Notes under the pieces: generated by a model
Seen by the model: only the letters and a program-made list of their open reading frames with translations
The model's database searches: none
What the model was told of the DNA's origin: nothing
NCBI GenBank assembly: GCA_945898015.1
Contig: CAMDGM010000004.1
Span: 1 to 64,000 of the forward strand
Reading direction: 5' to 3'
Length of the DNA: 64,000 bases
Source of the DNA: PVC group bacterium
GTDB taxonomy: Bacteria; Verrucomicrobiota; Kiritimatiellia; CAIKKV01
Shown: positions 18,333 to 26,066 of the stretch, in pieces
Numbering within the stretch: the first letter of the stretch is position 1
Layout: every line of letters begins with the position of its first letter
Program-made: the position numbers and the translations under genes

Positions 18333-18764
18333 TTGAAACTCATCGACCTCAACCTTCTGTTATATGCCGTCAACGCCGACAGCGTCCAGCATGACCAGGC
18401 CCGCACGTGGCTGGAGACGGTGTTGTCCGCCAACGAACCGATTGGGTTTCCGTGGATGGTGCTGCTCGGGTTTCTCCGCGTCTCCACCCATCCCCGCATT
18501 TTGGCGAACCCGCTATCTCCGGGCCAGGCCATGGAGATTGTGGATGGCTGGCTGGCATTGCCGTGCGCGCGGATCCTGGCGCCACGAGAAGCGCATTGGC
18601 GAATTCTGAGAACGCTGCTTGAGGCAACGGGGACGGCGGGCAATCTCACTACGGACGCCCATTTGGCGGCGCTGGCGATCGAGAACGGGTGCGAGCTATG
18701 CTCGACCGACAGCGACTTCCATCGCTTTCCCGCGCTTCGCTGGGTCAATCCGCTGGCGAAATAG
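18333..18764 (+). CDS. VapC-type PIN-domain ribonuclease toxin
   Basis: 143 residues. PIN-domain acidic motifs are present: LIDLNLLLYA at the N-terminus, TTDAHLAALAIENG near residue 107 and STDSDFHRFP near 127. The pattern FPWMVLLGFLRVSTHPRI marks a VapC subfamily in which the second acidic residue is shifted or absent from the usual place. The expected activity is Mg-dependent RNA cleavage, neutralised by the upstream antitoxin. The start codon is inferred as TTG or ATG-like near 18333; the track start is used. Confidence 0.85.
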   Translation: MKLIDLNLLLYAVNADSVQHDQARTWLETVLSANEPIGFPWMVLLGFLRVSTHPRILANPLSPGQAMEIVDGWLALPCARILAPREAHWRILRTLLEATGTAGNLTTDAHLAALAIENGCELCSTDSDFHRFPALRWVNPLAK

Positions 18765-18802
18765 TAGAAGACAGAGGCCATTCGGCCATGCGCCCTTTAC
18801 CG

Positions 18803-18851
18803 AATATGCCAAAATGGCATATTGACACCATTTTCATGTAGATGTAATAAT
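18803..18851 (+). promoter_or_regulatory. Promoter with overlapping palindromic operator of second vapBC pair
   Basis: A perfect inverted repeat aatatgcca-aaa-tggcatatt (18803-18823) overlaps the -35 TTGACA (18822-18827); AATAAT (18846-18851) follows after 18 bases. The arrangement is typical of antitoxin autorepression. The -10 ends 6 bases before the antitoxin ATG. Confidence 0.7.
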
Positions 18852-18857
18852 TTAAGC

Positions 18858-19154
18858 ATGATCAGAACACAGATACAATTGCCGGATGAGTTATATCGCG
18901 AGGTGAAGCGCGTCGCCGCCGAGCGCGAGATGTCGCTGGCTGAACTAGTGCGGCGGGGGCTGGAGACCATCCTGAGCCGTTTTCCCTCACATCCTGAATC
19001 ACGCGCCACCTGGGAGTTGCCCAAACCCCGGCCGCTGGGGGGTGATGCGTTCTTCGAAAATCGGGATTGGCGTTACGATATTAACGAAGGGCGCGGAGTG
19101 GTGCGCGAGAAACCTTCAAACTACCGTACCCGGCGAAAGAGCGGAACGACATGA
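18858..19154 (+). CDS. CopG/VapB-type antitoxin (ribbon-helix-helix)
   Basis: The start is set at the ATG at 18858 (98 residues) rather than the track start at 18822, because the upstream codons overlap the -35 element. The N-terminus IRTQIQLPDELYREVKRVA plus MSLAELVRRGLE is a clear ribbon-helix-helix. Its stop overlaps the toxin start in ATGA. No Shine-Dalgarno is present, suggesting leaderless translation. Confidence 0.85.
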   Translation: MIRTQIQLPDELYREVKRVAAEREMSLAELVRRGLETILSRFPSHPESRATWELPKPRPLGGDAFFENRDWRYDINEGRGVVREKPSNYRTRRKSGTT

Positions 19155-19597
19155 TGTCGTGCGATACCAACGTTCTATTCGCCGTGCTCGACAGCGAGTC
19201 CGCTCATCATGCGGCAGCCATCGCCTATCTGAATGGCGTGAGAGAGTCCGAGCAGTTTGGTCTCTGCGAGTTGGTGCTGGTTGAACTTTATGGACTTTTG
19301 CGCAACCCCACCGTTTCTAAACACCCGCTAAACGGAGCCGAAGCGGCGCGTGCCATTCAGCAATTCCGATCTCACCCGACGTGGTTGATTCTGGACTACC
19401 CGGGACCCCAGGCGGGGGTCATGAGCCGGTTGTGGGAACTTGCCGCAAAGGCGGATTTCCCGTACCGGAAGGTCTACGATGCGCGCCTGGCCTTGACGTT
19501 GCGGCATCACGGCGTCACCGAATTCGCGACGTGCAACGTGAAGGATTTTCAGGGGTTTGGCTTCAAGAGAGTCTGGAACCCCCTGGCGGCGGGGTAA
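19151..19597 (+). CDS. VapC-type PIN-domain ribonuclease toxin
   Basis: 148 residues. PIN motifs are SCDTNVLFAVLD, the acidic LVLVELYGLLRNP, KVYDARLALTLRHHG and TCNVKDFQGF. This is a different VapC subfamily from the preceding pair. It starts inside the antitoxin stop codon, so the two are translationally coupled. Expected role: RNA cleavage when the antitoxin is degraded. Confidence 0.86.
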   Translation: MMSCDTNVLFAVLDSESAHHAAAIAYLNGVRESEQFGLCELVLVELYGLLRNPTVSKHPLNGAEAARAIQQFRSHPTWLILDYPGPQAGVMSRLWELAAKADFPYRKVYDARLALTLRHHGVTEFATCNVKDFQGFGFKRVWNPLAAG

Positions 19598-19688
19598 TCA
19601 AGGTTCTATGGCGGACAGGCGAGTGCGCAGGACATGCATCGTGGCTAGGTTGTTTATGCGCTGACCCCATTTTGCCTACCCCATTTCC

Positions 19689-19715
19689 TTGACCCGCGGG
19701 TCATTCCGATATAAA
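19689..19715 (+). promoter_or_regulatory. Candidate promoter with palindrome for lipoprotein gene
   Basis: TTGACC (19689-19694) and TATAAA (19710-19715) are 15 bases apart, which is short. A perfect 12-bp palindrome gacccgcgggtc (19691-19702) overlaps the -35 and could be an operator. Confidence 0.35.
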
Positions 19716-19733
19716 TAGAAACGGATAGGACGA

Positions 19734-20228
19734 ATGGACTGGAGGATCAAGGTGATAGCATCCGAACGATTCAGGGTTGGCCGAACGGTTTCTGCTTGCA
19801 TGCTGTTGTGGCTGGCCGGTTGTTTGTCCGATCATCCCGGATCGAGCAGCCTGGCCTATGTGGATGTCGAGACGCCAAGCGTGGATGCCATTCAGGCGGA
19901 GATTATCCGCGTGTTTGAAGCTGACAATTATACGTTGTCGGACTCGTTTGGGAGCCTGGTGTTCGAACGCGAGGGCACCCAGCGAGACCGGGTGCTGTTC
20001 GGGCGATACGATGACGAGCGGCTGGTCATGCGGGTCGTGGTGTCGCTCGAATCCAGGCGGGTGGGTGGATATCTTGTTCGGGCGGACGTTTACGCGGTGC
20101 GCGATGGACGGGAAGAGTCCCTGTCCCGGCTGGCCAGTCGGTCTTATCAGAATCTGTTGAACCGGGTGAAGGCCAATTTGGCGACGTCGGGTGGCGCTGT
20201 CCAAGACGCGCGGCCGGCTCATCCGTAG
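19734..20228 (+). CDS. Small exported lipoprotein of unknown function
   Basis: 164 residues. A positively charged N-terminus, a hydrophobic segment and a lipobox LAGC (Cys at residue 30) indicate a lipid-anchored envelope protein. The mature part has no motif I recognise; it is mixed alpha/beta with an acidic middle. Its last 10 bases overlap the convergent radical SAM gene. Confidence 0.6.
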   Translation: MDWRIKVIASERFRVGRTVSACMLLWLAGCLSDHPGSSSLAYVDVETPSVDAIQAEIIRVFEADNYTLSDSFGSLVFEREGTQRDRVLFGRYDDERLVMRVVVSLESRRVGGYLVRADVYAVRDGREESLSRLASRSYQNLLNRVKANLATSGGAVQDARPAHP

Positions 20229-21334
20229 AATTTCGCGAGAAACGCGGGATTGGCTTCGGCATACAGGGTGGCGCCCACCCGGTCCGCCATGGCGATCGAC
20301 AGGCGCTCGTGGCGGCAGACGAGGCCGTCCACCCGGTCGATGGCGCCGGTGGTGGCGTAGTTGATACAGGAGCACCAGTTCATGCATCGGTCCCGGGAGG
20401 AACACTCCGCGCATTCCGGAACCCGGTTGCCCCGGCAGGCGAGGATGCCGGCCCGCTTGGCCCGGTCAAAGCCGTCGAACACGTTGCCGATCCGCAGCGC
20501 CTCGTTCGTGTCGTCCCCGACGATCCGTTCGCAGGGGTAAATGTTCCCGCTGGCCGCGATGGCGATTTCCTTCTCGCCGAATCCGCACTTGTCGCACGGG
20601 GCGTAACCCTCCTTGAGATGGACGCGGATCTTGCCGTCGATGACGTTAATGCGCTGCGGAATGCCTTTCCGGTAACAGCCGATGTAAAGATCGCCAATTT
20701 GTTCATAGGCCGCCTGCCAGGCGGCGAGCGCGGGTTCCGGCCAGGCTATGTAGAAATTCGGATTGAGCGAGATGGAGCGGATGTCCTGGGCGATCAGCCA
20801 CTCCACTGAATCGGCCAGATGCGCGATGTTCCGGGGATCCGGCACCATAATCACTTCGCCGGCCGCGGAAGGACCCCGGAAGAAGCGCAACGCCGCCGAG
20901 CAGGCGGCATGGGAGCCGCGCCCGTTGCGGAAGCGCCGCAGGGTGTTGTGCATGGACGCGTTGCCGTCCAGGGAGAGGCCCGCGTAAAAGCCGTTTTTCT
21001 TGAGCCAGGACGCCTTGGTTTCGTCCATCAAGGTCAGGTTGGTGGTGATGGTCTTGTTGAGCCGGATGCCCAGGCGTTCCGCCTCCGTGGCGGCATAGGC
21101 CGTGGCGCGTTGCAGCAGCGGCCATTCGAGGAGGGGTTCGCCGCCGAAGAATCCCAGTTGCGCCGGCGGGCTTTTTTCTCCGGTGAGGCGAGCCCGTTTG
21201 AGGGTGTTTTCCAGACAGAAGTCGATGGCGCGTTGGGCAACCGCCCAGGACATCCGGCGGTTGGATTTCGTCCCGGCATAACAGTATGCGCACCGCAGGT
21301 TGCAGGCGTGCGTCAGGCAGAGGGTGAAATCCAT
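20219..21334 (-). CDS. Radical SAM/SPASM domain protein (peptide- or protein-modifying type)
   Basis: 371 residues. The radical SAM cluster motif is CNLRCAYCYAG (Cys 11, 15, 18), followed by GFFGGEPLLEW. The C-terminal SPASM region contains CDKCGFGEKEIAIAASGNIYPC and a cluster of cysteines (CAECSSRDRCMNWCSC) for auxiliary iron-sulfur centres. SPASM enzymes usually modify ribosomally made peptides or sulfatases. It begins 6 bases after a 135-residue exported Pro-rich protein, so the two form an operon and that protein is the obvious candidate substrate. The substrate assignment is inference. Confidence 0.88.
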   Translation of the reverse strand: MDFTLCLTHACNLRCAYCYAGTKSNRRMSWAVAQRAIDFCLENTLKRARLTGEKSPPAQLGFFGGEPLLEWPLLQRATAYAATEAERLGIRLNKTITTNLTLMDETKASWLKKNGFYAGLSLDGNASMHNTLRRFRNGRGSHAACSAALRFFRGPSAAGEVIMVPDPRNIAHLADSVEWLIAQDIRSISLNPNFYIAWPEPALAAWQAAYEQIGDLYIGCYRKGIPQRINVIDGKIRVHLKEGYAPCDKCGFGEKEIAIAASGNIYPCERIVGDDTNEALRIGNVFDGFDRAKRAGILACRGNRVPECAECSSRDRCMNWCSCINYATTGAIDRVDGLVCRHERLSIAMADRVGATLYAEANPAFLAKFYG

Positions 21335-21340
21335 GGGCGA

Positions 21341-21748
21341 TTAGGGCGTGCCGGCCGGTTCGCCGGGAACGCGCGGCAGGGGCATGCCGCCTTTCAGCCG
21401 GAGGGTGTCGCCACTCGGCGGCACGTTGGTGGTGGCGCAGGTGGTGGCCGTATTGGTTGGGGCGACCGGCGCGTTGGTGACGGCCGGCATTCGGCCTCTA
21501 AGGCGCACCGGTTCCACGGCGATTTCGCCGAGCAACTTGCCTTCCTTGACCGGTTCGGATTGCTTGACCGGCTTGGGTTCCTGAAGGGGCACTCCGGCCA
21601 GGGGTTTCGGCAGGTTATCCGCCTGCGCGCCGCAGGCCCAGGCCCCGAGCGCCAGGGCCGCCGCGCCGGCGATTTTCCGATGGCGAAGGAACTGCTGGCG
21701 GGTCGGATAGGCGGGCGTCTGGGCGGGATCGGTTTTGCTGACTTTCAT
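21341..21748 (-). CDS. Exported Pro-rich protein paired with radical SAM enzyme (candidate substrate)
   Basis: 135 residues, no family recognised. A hydrophobic stretch IAGAAALALGAWACGAQA (about residues 26-43) looks like a signal peptide or lipoprotein anchor ending in AQA. The mature part is rich in Pro, Val and Glu and holds two similar motifs, VRLRGRMP and LRLKGGMP, about 34 residues apart. Only one Cys occurs in the mature region. It is directly upstream of the radical SAM/SPASM gene, preceded by AAAGGGG. Being a modified peptide is a hypothesis; it could simply be a surface protein. Confidence 0.55.
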   Translation of the reverse strand: MKVSKTDPAQTPAYPTRQQFLRHRKIAGAAALALGAWACGAQADNLPKPLAGVPLQEPKPVKQSEPVKEGKLLGEIAVEPVRLRGRMPAVTNAPVAPTNTATTCATTNVPPSGDTLRLKGGMPLPRVPGEPAGTP

Positions 21749-21780
21749 GAGGCACCCCTTTCCGGGCTGAAGTTGTCTGG

Positions 21781-21809
21781 ATTTTGGCTCAAATGAGGCG
21801 CCGAGGCAA
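21781..21809 (-). promoter_or_regulatory. Candidate promoter of the radical SAM operon
   Basis: On the minus strand TTGCCT (21804-21809), 17-base spacer, CAAAAT (21781-21786), about 32 bases before the ATG at 21748. Confidence 0.35.
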
Positions 21810-21860
21810 GCCTATTAGGAGTCGACCCGCGCGCGGAGTTGAAAAAACATGAAAATGGGA

Positions 21861-21890
21861 TTGACAGCAAGGCCCCTCATTTTCGACAAT
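21861..21890 (+). promoter_or_regulatory. Candidate promoter of the ilv leader and ilvBN
   Basis: TTGACA (21861-21866) and GACAAT (21885-21890) with an 18-base spacer. The -10 ends 6 bases before the ATG of the leader peptide, so the transcript would begin at or next to that codon. Confidence 0.6.
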
Positions 21891-21896
21891 GACCAC

Positions 21897-22022
21897 ATGA
21901 AGATCATGAAGGACAGCTTCACCGTGAGCAACCGCGCCGCCGCTCCGTTTCAGACGGGGCTGGATGTCGTGGTTGTTATTCTGGCCGTAACAGGCCTTGC
22001 GGTGGGGGATCGCCCTTCCTGA
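21897..22022 (+). CDS. ilv operon leader peptide (attenuator-control peptide)
   Basis: A 41-codon ORF missed by the track. It contains the run VVVVILAV at residues 24-31 (codons GTC GTG GTT GTT ATT CTG GCC GTA), with more Val and Leu to residue 36, and stops at TGA 22020-22022, 67 bases before ilvB. Runs of the amino acids made by the downstream pathway are the hallmark of transcription-attenuation leaders such as IvbL and IlvL in enterobacteria. Stalling of the ribosome on these codons when valine, isoleucine or leucine is scarce would control the terminator at 22048-22075. The peptide itself is probably not functional after synthesis. Confidence 0.85.
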   Translation: MKIMKDSFTVSNRAAAPFQTGLDVVVVILAVTGLAVGDRPS

Positions 22023-22075
22023 GTTGGAGACCCAGATCAACAGGAAGCCCACCGCCGGAAGCGGTGGGTTTTTTT
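21999..22075 (+). terminator. ilvBN attenuator: terminator with competing antiterminator
   Basis: The terminator is cccaccgc-cggaa-gcggtggg (22048-22068) followed by seven T. The 3-prime arm sequence gcggtggg is exactly duplicated inside the leader ORF at 21999-22006, where it can pair instead with 22048-22055 to form an antiterminator. A ribosome stalled on the Val/Ile/Leu codons (21966-21983) would leave 21999-22006 free; one reaching the stop codon would cover it. A 7-bp stem (22015-22021 with 22041-22047) may add a further competing or pause structure. Confidence 0.85.
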
Positions 22076-22089
22076 GTTAAGGAGAGACC

Positions 22090-23811
22090 ATGAGAACGGG
22101 TGCGCAGTGTGTGATTGACGGGTTGAAGGATGCGGGGGTGACCACGGTCTTCGGGCTTCCCGGGGGCGCGGTTTTGGATTTGTTCGACACCCTGTCCCGG
22201 GCGCCATTCGAGTTTGTGCTCGTGCGCCATGAACAGGGCGCCGCCCATATGGCGGATGGCTATGCCCGCGCCACGGGGCGGACGGGCGTCTGCATGGTGA
22301 CCTCCGGGCCGGGGGCCACGAACACGGTGACCGGCCTGGCCACCGCGCATATGGACGGCGTGCCCATCGTGTGCGTGACCGGCCAGGTGCCGAGCCATAT
22401 GATCGGCAACGACGCGTTCCAGGAAGCGGACACCGTGGGCATCACCCGCGCCGTCACCAAGCACAATTACCTGGTGCGCAATGTGGATGACCTTCCCCGG
22501 ATCATGGCCGAGGCGTTCAAGATTGCCCGCACGGGCCGTCCGGGCCCGGTGTTGATCGATATCCCCAAGGATGTGCAACGCGCCAAGACGGCGGCGGTGT
22601 TCACGGGCGATCCGGACATCCGCAGCTACAAGCCCATGGAACGCGGGCATCCCAAGCAGATCACCCGCCTGGCCCAGGCCATCAACAAGGCACGGAAGCC
22701 GTTGTTTCTCGTGGGGGGCGGCGTGATTGCGGGTGAAGCCTCGGCGGAATTGACCGAACTGGCCCGCAAGGCCGGGGTGCCGGTGGCCACGACCCTGCTC
22801 GGGCTCGGGGCGTTTCCCGAGACGGATCCGCTGGCGCTTCGCATGGTGGGCATGCACGGGTTTGTGGCGGCCAACCGCGCCATCAGCGCCTGTGACCTGC
22901 TGGTTTCCGTGGGTGCCCGCTTCGACGACCGCGTGACCGGCAAGATCTCGGAATTCGCGCCGCATGCCACGATTGCCCACATCGACATTGATCCCTCGGC
23001 CATCTCCAAGAGTGTGGAAACGCATATTCCTGTGGTGGGCCATGTCAAGCAGGTGTTGCAGGCGCTTCTCCTGGAGGTGCAATCCGTGGACCGGAGCGGG
23101 TGGCTGACCCAGCTGGACGAGTGGAAAAAGCAGAGCCCGGCCGCTTACGACGTCCACTCCAAGGTGTTGCTGCCCCAGTTCGTGATCGAGAAGATCTACG
23201 AGGTGTCGAAAGGCAATGCGATCGTGGTGACCGACGTGGGCCAGCACCAGATGTGGTCCGCTCATTTTTACAAATACACCCAGCCCCGGACGTTCCTGTC
23301 GTCGGGCGGCCTGGGCACGATGGGCTTCGGCCTGCCGGCTGCCATCGGCGCGCAGCTGGGCCGGCCCGACAAGCGGGTGGTCACGATCTGCGGGGACGGC
23401 GGCATCCAGATGAACTTCCAGGAGCTGGTGGTGGCGGTGGAGCACAAGCTGCCCGTGGCCGTCGTGATCCTGAATAACGGACGCCTCGGCATGGTGCGGC
23501 AATGGCAGGAGATGTTCTACGCCAAGCAGTATTCCGCGTCGATCCTGACGCCCGACGGCCGCCCGGCGAACGAGCGGATGGCGGATGCGAAGCCCGGCAA
23601 ATATCTTCCGGATTTCGTCATGATGGCCGAGGCGCATGGCGCGCTGGGCCTCCGCGTGACGCGCCAGGAGGAGGTGGTGAAGGCGCTCGAGAAGGCCTTC
23701 ACGGCCACCGGTCCGGTGGTGGTGGAATGCATCGTGGCCCCGGAGGAGAACGTGTACCCGATGGTGCCGCCCGGAGCGTCGTTGACCGAAATGATCCAGA
23801 GCATGGCATAA
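22090..23811 (+). CDS. ilvB: Acetolactate synthase large subunit
   Basis: 573 residues, typical length. The catalytic Glu lies in LVRHEQGAAHMADGYAR (about residue 48). The FAD/central domain follows, then the thiamine diphosphate motif CGDGGIQMNFQEL...VVILNN near residues 435-465. It condenses pyruvate with pyruvate or 2-ketobutyrate in branched-chain amino acid synthesis. A strong GGAGAG precedes the ATG. It is controlled by the upstream leader-peptide attenuator and followed by its regulatory subunit. Confidence 0.96.
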   Translation: MRTGAQCVIDGLKDAGVTTVFGLPGGAVLDLFDTLSRAPFEFVLVRHEQGAAHMADGYARATGRTGVCMVTSGPGATNTVTGLATAHMDGVPIVCVTGQVPSHMIGNDAFQEADTVGITRAVTKHNYLVRNVDDLPRIMAEAFKIARTGRPGPVLIDIPKDVQRAKTAAVFTGDPDIRSYKPMERGHPKQITRLAQAINKARKPLFLVGGGVIAGEASAELTELARKAGVPVATTLLGLGAFPETDPLALRMVGMHGFVAANRAISACDLLVSVGARFDDRVTGKISEFAPHATIAHIDIDPSAISKSVETHIPVVGHVKQVLQALLLEVQSVDRSGWLTQLDEWKKQSPAAYDVHSKVLLPQFVIEKIYEVSKGNAIVVTDVGQHQMWSAHFYKYTQPRTFLSSGGLGTMGFGLPAAIGAQLGRPDKRVVTICGDGGIQMNFQELVVAVEHKLPVAVVILNNGRLGMVRQWQEMFYAKQYSASILTPDGRPANERMADAKPGKYLPDFVMMAEAHGALGLRVTRQEEVVKALEKAFTATGPVVVECIVAPEENVYPMVPPGASLTEMIQSMA

Positions 23812-23830
23812 CGCGATAAGGAACCCGGCC

Positions 23831-24304
23831 ATGAAACATATCGTGACGTTGTTGGTGGAAAACAAGCCCGGGGTGCTGGCCCGGATCGTGGGCCTCATCT
23901 CGGGGCGGGGGTATAACATCGAGGGGCTGACCGTGGCGTCGACCCTGGACCCCGAGGTTTCCCGGATGACCATCGAGGTGCCCGGCGATGACCGCGTGAT
24001 TGAGCAGGTGACGAAACAGCTCAACAAGCTGGTCGACGTGATCAAGGTCGCGGACTTGACCGCGCAGCGTTACATCGGGCAGGAGCTGGTCTTTCTCAAG
24101 GTGGCGGTCGGCGAGGAGCAGCGGGGCGCCGTGATGGACCTGGTGGGGGTGTTTGGCGCCAAGGTGATCCTGGTGCAGCCCAATTCCCTGGTGATCCGCC
24201 TGGTGGATGAGCAACAGAAAATCGCGGATTTCCTCGACGTGATGAAACCCTATCGTGTGCAGGAGATTAATCGGTCGGGCCTGATCGCCATGGCGGCGGA
24301 TTGA
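23831..24304 (+). CDS. ilvN: Acetolactate synthase small (regulatory) subunit
   Basis: 157 residues. An N-terminal ACT domain (KHIVTLLVENKPGVLARIVGLISGRGYNIEGLTV in outline) and the C-terminal ALS regulatory domain are both present, matching the IlvH/IlvN length class. It activates IlvB and mediates valine feedback. It starts 19 bases after ilvB, in the same operon. Confidence 0.95.
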   Translation: MKHIVTLLVENKPGVLARIVGLISGRGYNIEGLTVASTLDPEVSRMTIEVPGDDRVIEQVTKQLNKLVDVIKVADLTAQRYIGQELVFLKVAVGEEQRGAVMDLVGVFGAKVILVQPNSLVIRLVDEQQKIADFLDVMKPYRVQEINRSGLIAMAAD

Positions 24305-24313
24305 GGAGTCGTC

Positions 24314-25183
24314 ATGGTGAGCGAGCTGGTCGCGATCGGCTATCCGTTTTTCACGTTGCTGGCGTTTTTCTGGGGCGCCTGCCTGGGCAGTTTCCTGAAT
24401 GTCTGCATCTATCGCATCCCGCGGCGCCTGTCCGTGGTGACGCCGCGCTCCCATTGCCCGGGCTGTAAGAATCTGATTGCGTGGTATGACAACATCCCGC
24501 TATTGAGCTGGGTGCTGTTGCGCGCGCGGTGCCGCCGGTGCGGCATTGCCATTTCGCCGCGGTACGTGATCGTGGAAGCCTTGACGGCGGTTCTGTTCCT
24601 GCTGGCGTGGTTCACGTATGGCGCCCAGCCGGGCGACCGGGTGCTGCATCTGGCGGGGGTGACCCACGTGGGGGTGGTGCCGGTCTATTGGCTGGCGATC
24701 AGCGGCCTCCTGCTGGGCGGGTTTGTGGATTGCCGGCACATGATCATTCCGGACCGGGTCAGTCTGGGCGGCATCGTGGCCGGCCTGATCCTGAGCCCGC
24801 TGGTGCCGGCCCTGCATGGGGCGAGCACGGCGTGGGGGGGGCTGCTCCAGGCCGCGTTCGGGGCCGCGTTCGGGTTCGGGTTGCTGTGGCTGGTGGCCCG
24901 GGTGGGCCGGATGATTTTCCACAAGGAGGCCATGGGTTTTGGCGATGTGAAGCTGATGGGGGCAATTGGCGCCTTTTTCGGGATGGCCGCGGTTTGCTTC
25001 ACGCTCTTTTTTGCCTCCCTGCTGGGCGCGATATTCGGCATCCTCTTTATTTTGACGGGCCGTCGGAAGCTCGGCCGGCATATTCCCTTCGGACCCTATA
25101 TCGTGTTCGCGGCCCTGATGTGGATGTTCTGGGGCCCGCGGTTTGTGGCGTGGTATGCCGCGCTCATGAGCCCCGCGTTTTAA
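24314..25183 (+). CDS. gspO: Prepilin peptidase / N-methyltransferase (GspO/PilD)
   Basis: 289 residues. The N-terminal methylase segment GSFLNVCIYRIPRR is followed by the zinc site CPGCKNL...CRRCG. The two catalytic aspartates are in GFVDCRHMIIPD and GFGDVKLMG. Eight or so membrane segments are visible. It should cleave and methylate the leaders of the GspG-K pseudopilins encoded at 11.4-14.6 kb. It sits 9 bases after ilvN, away from the main gsp operon. Confidence 0.93.
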   Translation: MVSELVAIGYPFFTLLAFFWGACLGSFLNVCIYRIPRRLSVVTPRSHCPGCKNLIAWYDNIPLLSWVLLRARCRRCGIAISPRYVIVEALTAVLFLLAWFTYGAQPGDRVLHLAGVTHVGVVPVYWLAISGLLLGGFVDCRHMIIPDRVSLGGIVAGLILSPLVPALHGASTAWGGLLQAAFGAAFGFGLLWLVARVGRMIFHKEAMGFGDVKLMGAIGAFFGMAAVCFTLFFASLLGAIFGILFILTGRRKLGRHIPFGPYIVFAALMWMFWGPRFVAWYAALMSPAF

Positions 25184-25205
25184 CGGAGTCACGGGAGTGT
25201 GTGTG

Positions 25206-26012
25206 ATGCAAGACGCGGAATGGATTATCATCCGGGATTGGTTTCAAGGATATGAAGCGTGTTTTTCCGGGCCGGACGGCAAACTGCCGCCCCTGCTTCA
25301 GGGCAAGGCCGGCCATAGCCGGCGCGTCTCGGCCAACGCCCGCGACCTGGCCGTGGACCTCGGCCATTCCCGGGGCGAGGTGCTTCACGCGCAAACCGCC
25401 GGCCTGCTCCATGACGTGGGGCGTTTTCCGCAATTCCGCGATTTTGGCACCTTTTCGGATCCCCGGTCCATTAACCATGGCGAGCGGGGATGGACTGTGT
25501 TATGCGAGGATCCGGATTTTCTACGGTTGTCCGTGTCCCGGCGCGGTGACCTGCTGGCGGCCGTCCGCCACCATAACTGCCGGGTGTTGCCGGAGCAGTT
25601 AAGCCCGTCCGAGCGGCATCTGACGGAGATTGTCCGGGATTCGGACAAACTGGATATTTTCAAAGTCATTCTCGATGCGATCCAAAGCGGGGATGTCGAG
25701 AAGAACGAGACGATTTTCCTGCATGTTCCGGCGGAGGGCGGTCCCAATCCCCTGATTGTGGAGTGTATCCGGAATGGGCGGACCGCGTCTTATGAGCATA
25801 TCCGGAATCGCACGGATTTCGGGCTGCAGCTTCTTTCGTGGGCGTTCGATCTGGCGTTTGACGCCACTTGTCGCCGCCTGATTGACCGGGGGCTGTTTGA
25901 TGCGATTATTGCGCATTTGCCTGACGATCCGACCGTGCGCGAGTCCGTGGATATTGCCCGGACGCATCTTCATCGCCGGGTGGCTGCCGCCGGCGCCGCC
26001 GGCCAGGCATAA
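25206..26012 (+). CDS. HD-domain phosphohydrolase family protein
   Basis: The start is set at the ATG at 25206 (MQDAEWIII, 268 residues) since GGGAG ends 8 bases before it; the track GTG at 25197 overlaps this site. Metal-binding residues of an HD domain are visible: GHSRRV, AGLLHDVGRFPQF, VRHHNCR and RDSDKLD. Such proteins hydrolyse phosphate esters of nucleotides or cyclic dinucleotides; the substrate cannot be told. It ends in a bidirectional terminator and may be cotranscribed with gspO. Confidence 0.8.
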   Translation: MQDAEWIIIRDWFQGYEACFSGPDGKLPPLLQGKAGHSRRVSANARDLAVDLGHSRGEVLHAQTAGLLHDVGRFPQFRDFGTFSDPRSINHGERGWTVLCEDPDFLRLSVSRRGDLLAAVRHHNCRVLPEQLSPSERHLTEIVRDSDKLDIFKVILDAIQSGDVEKNETIFLHVPAEGGPNPLIVECIRNGRTASYEHIRNRTDFGLQLLSWAFDLAFDATCRRLIDRGLFDAIIAHLPDDPTVRESVDIARTHLHRRVAAAGAAGQA

Positions 26013-26044
26013 AAAAAGAGGGGAGCGGATGCTCCCCTCTTTTC
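26011..26044. terminator. Bidirectional Rho-independent terminator
   Basis: A perfect 10-bp stem agaggggagc-ggat-gctcccctct (26017-26040) has an A run on the left and a T run on the right. It serves the HD gene on the plus strand and the RRM gene on the minus strand, which converge here. Confidence 0.9.
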
Positions 26045-26066
26045 ATGGGTCTTTACGACCGATCGA

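Noticed and set aside
21976-24045. Minus-strand ORF of 689 residues
   Set aside because: Antisense to ilvB and ilvN; His/Arg-rich with no domain.
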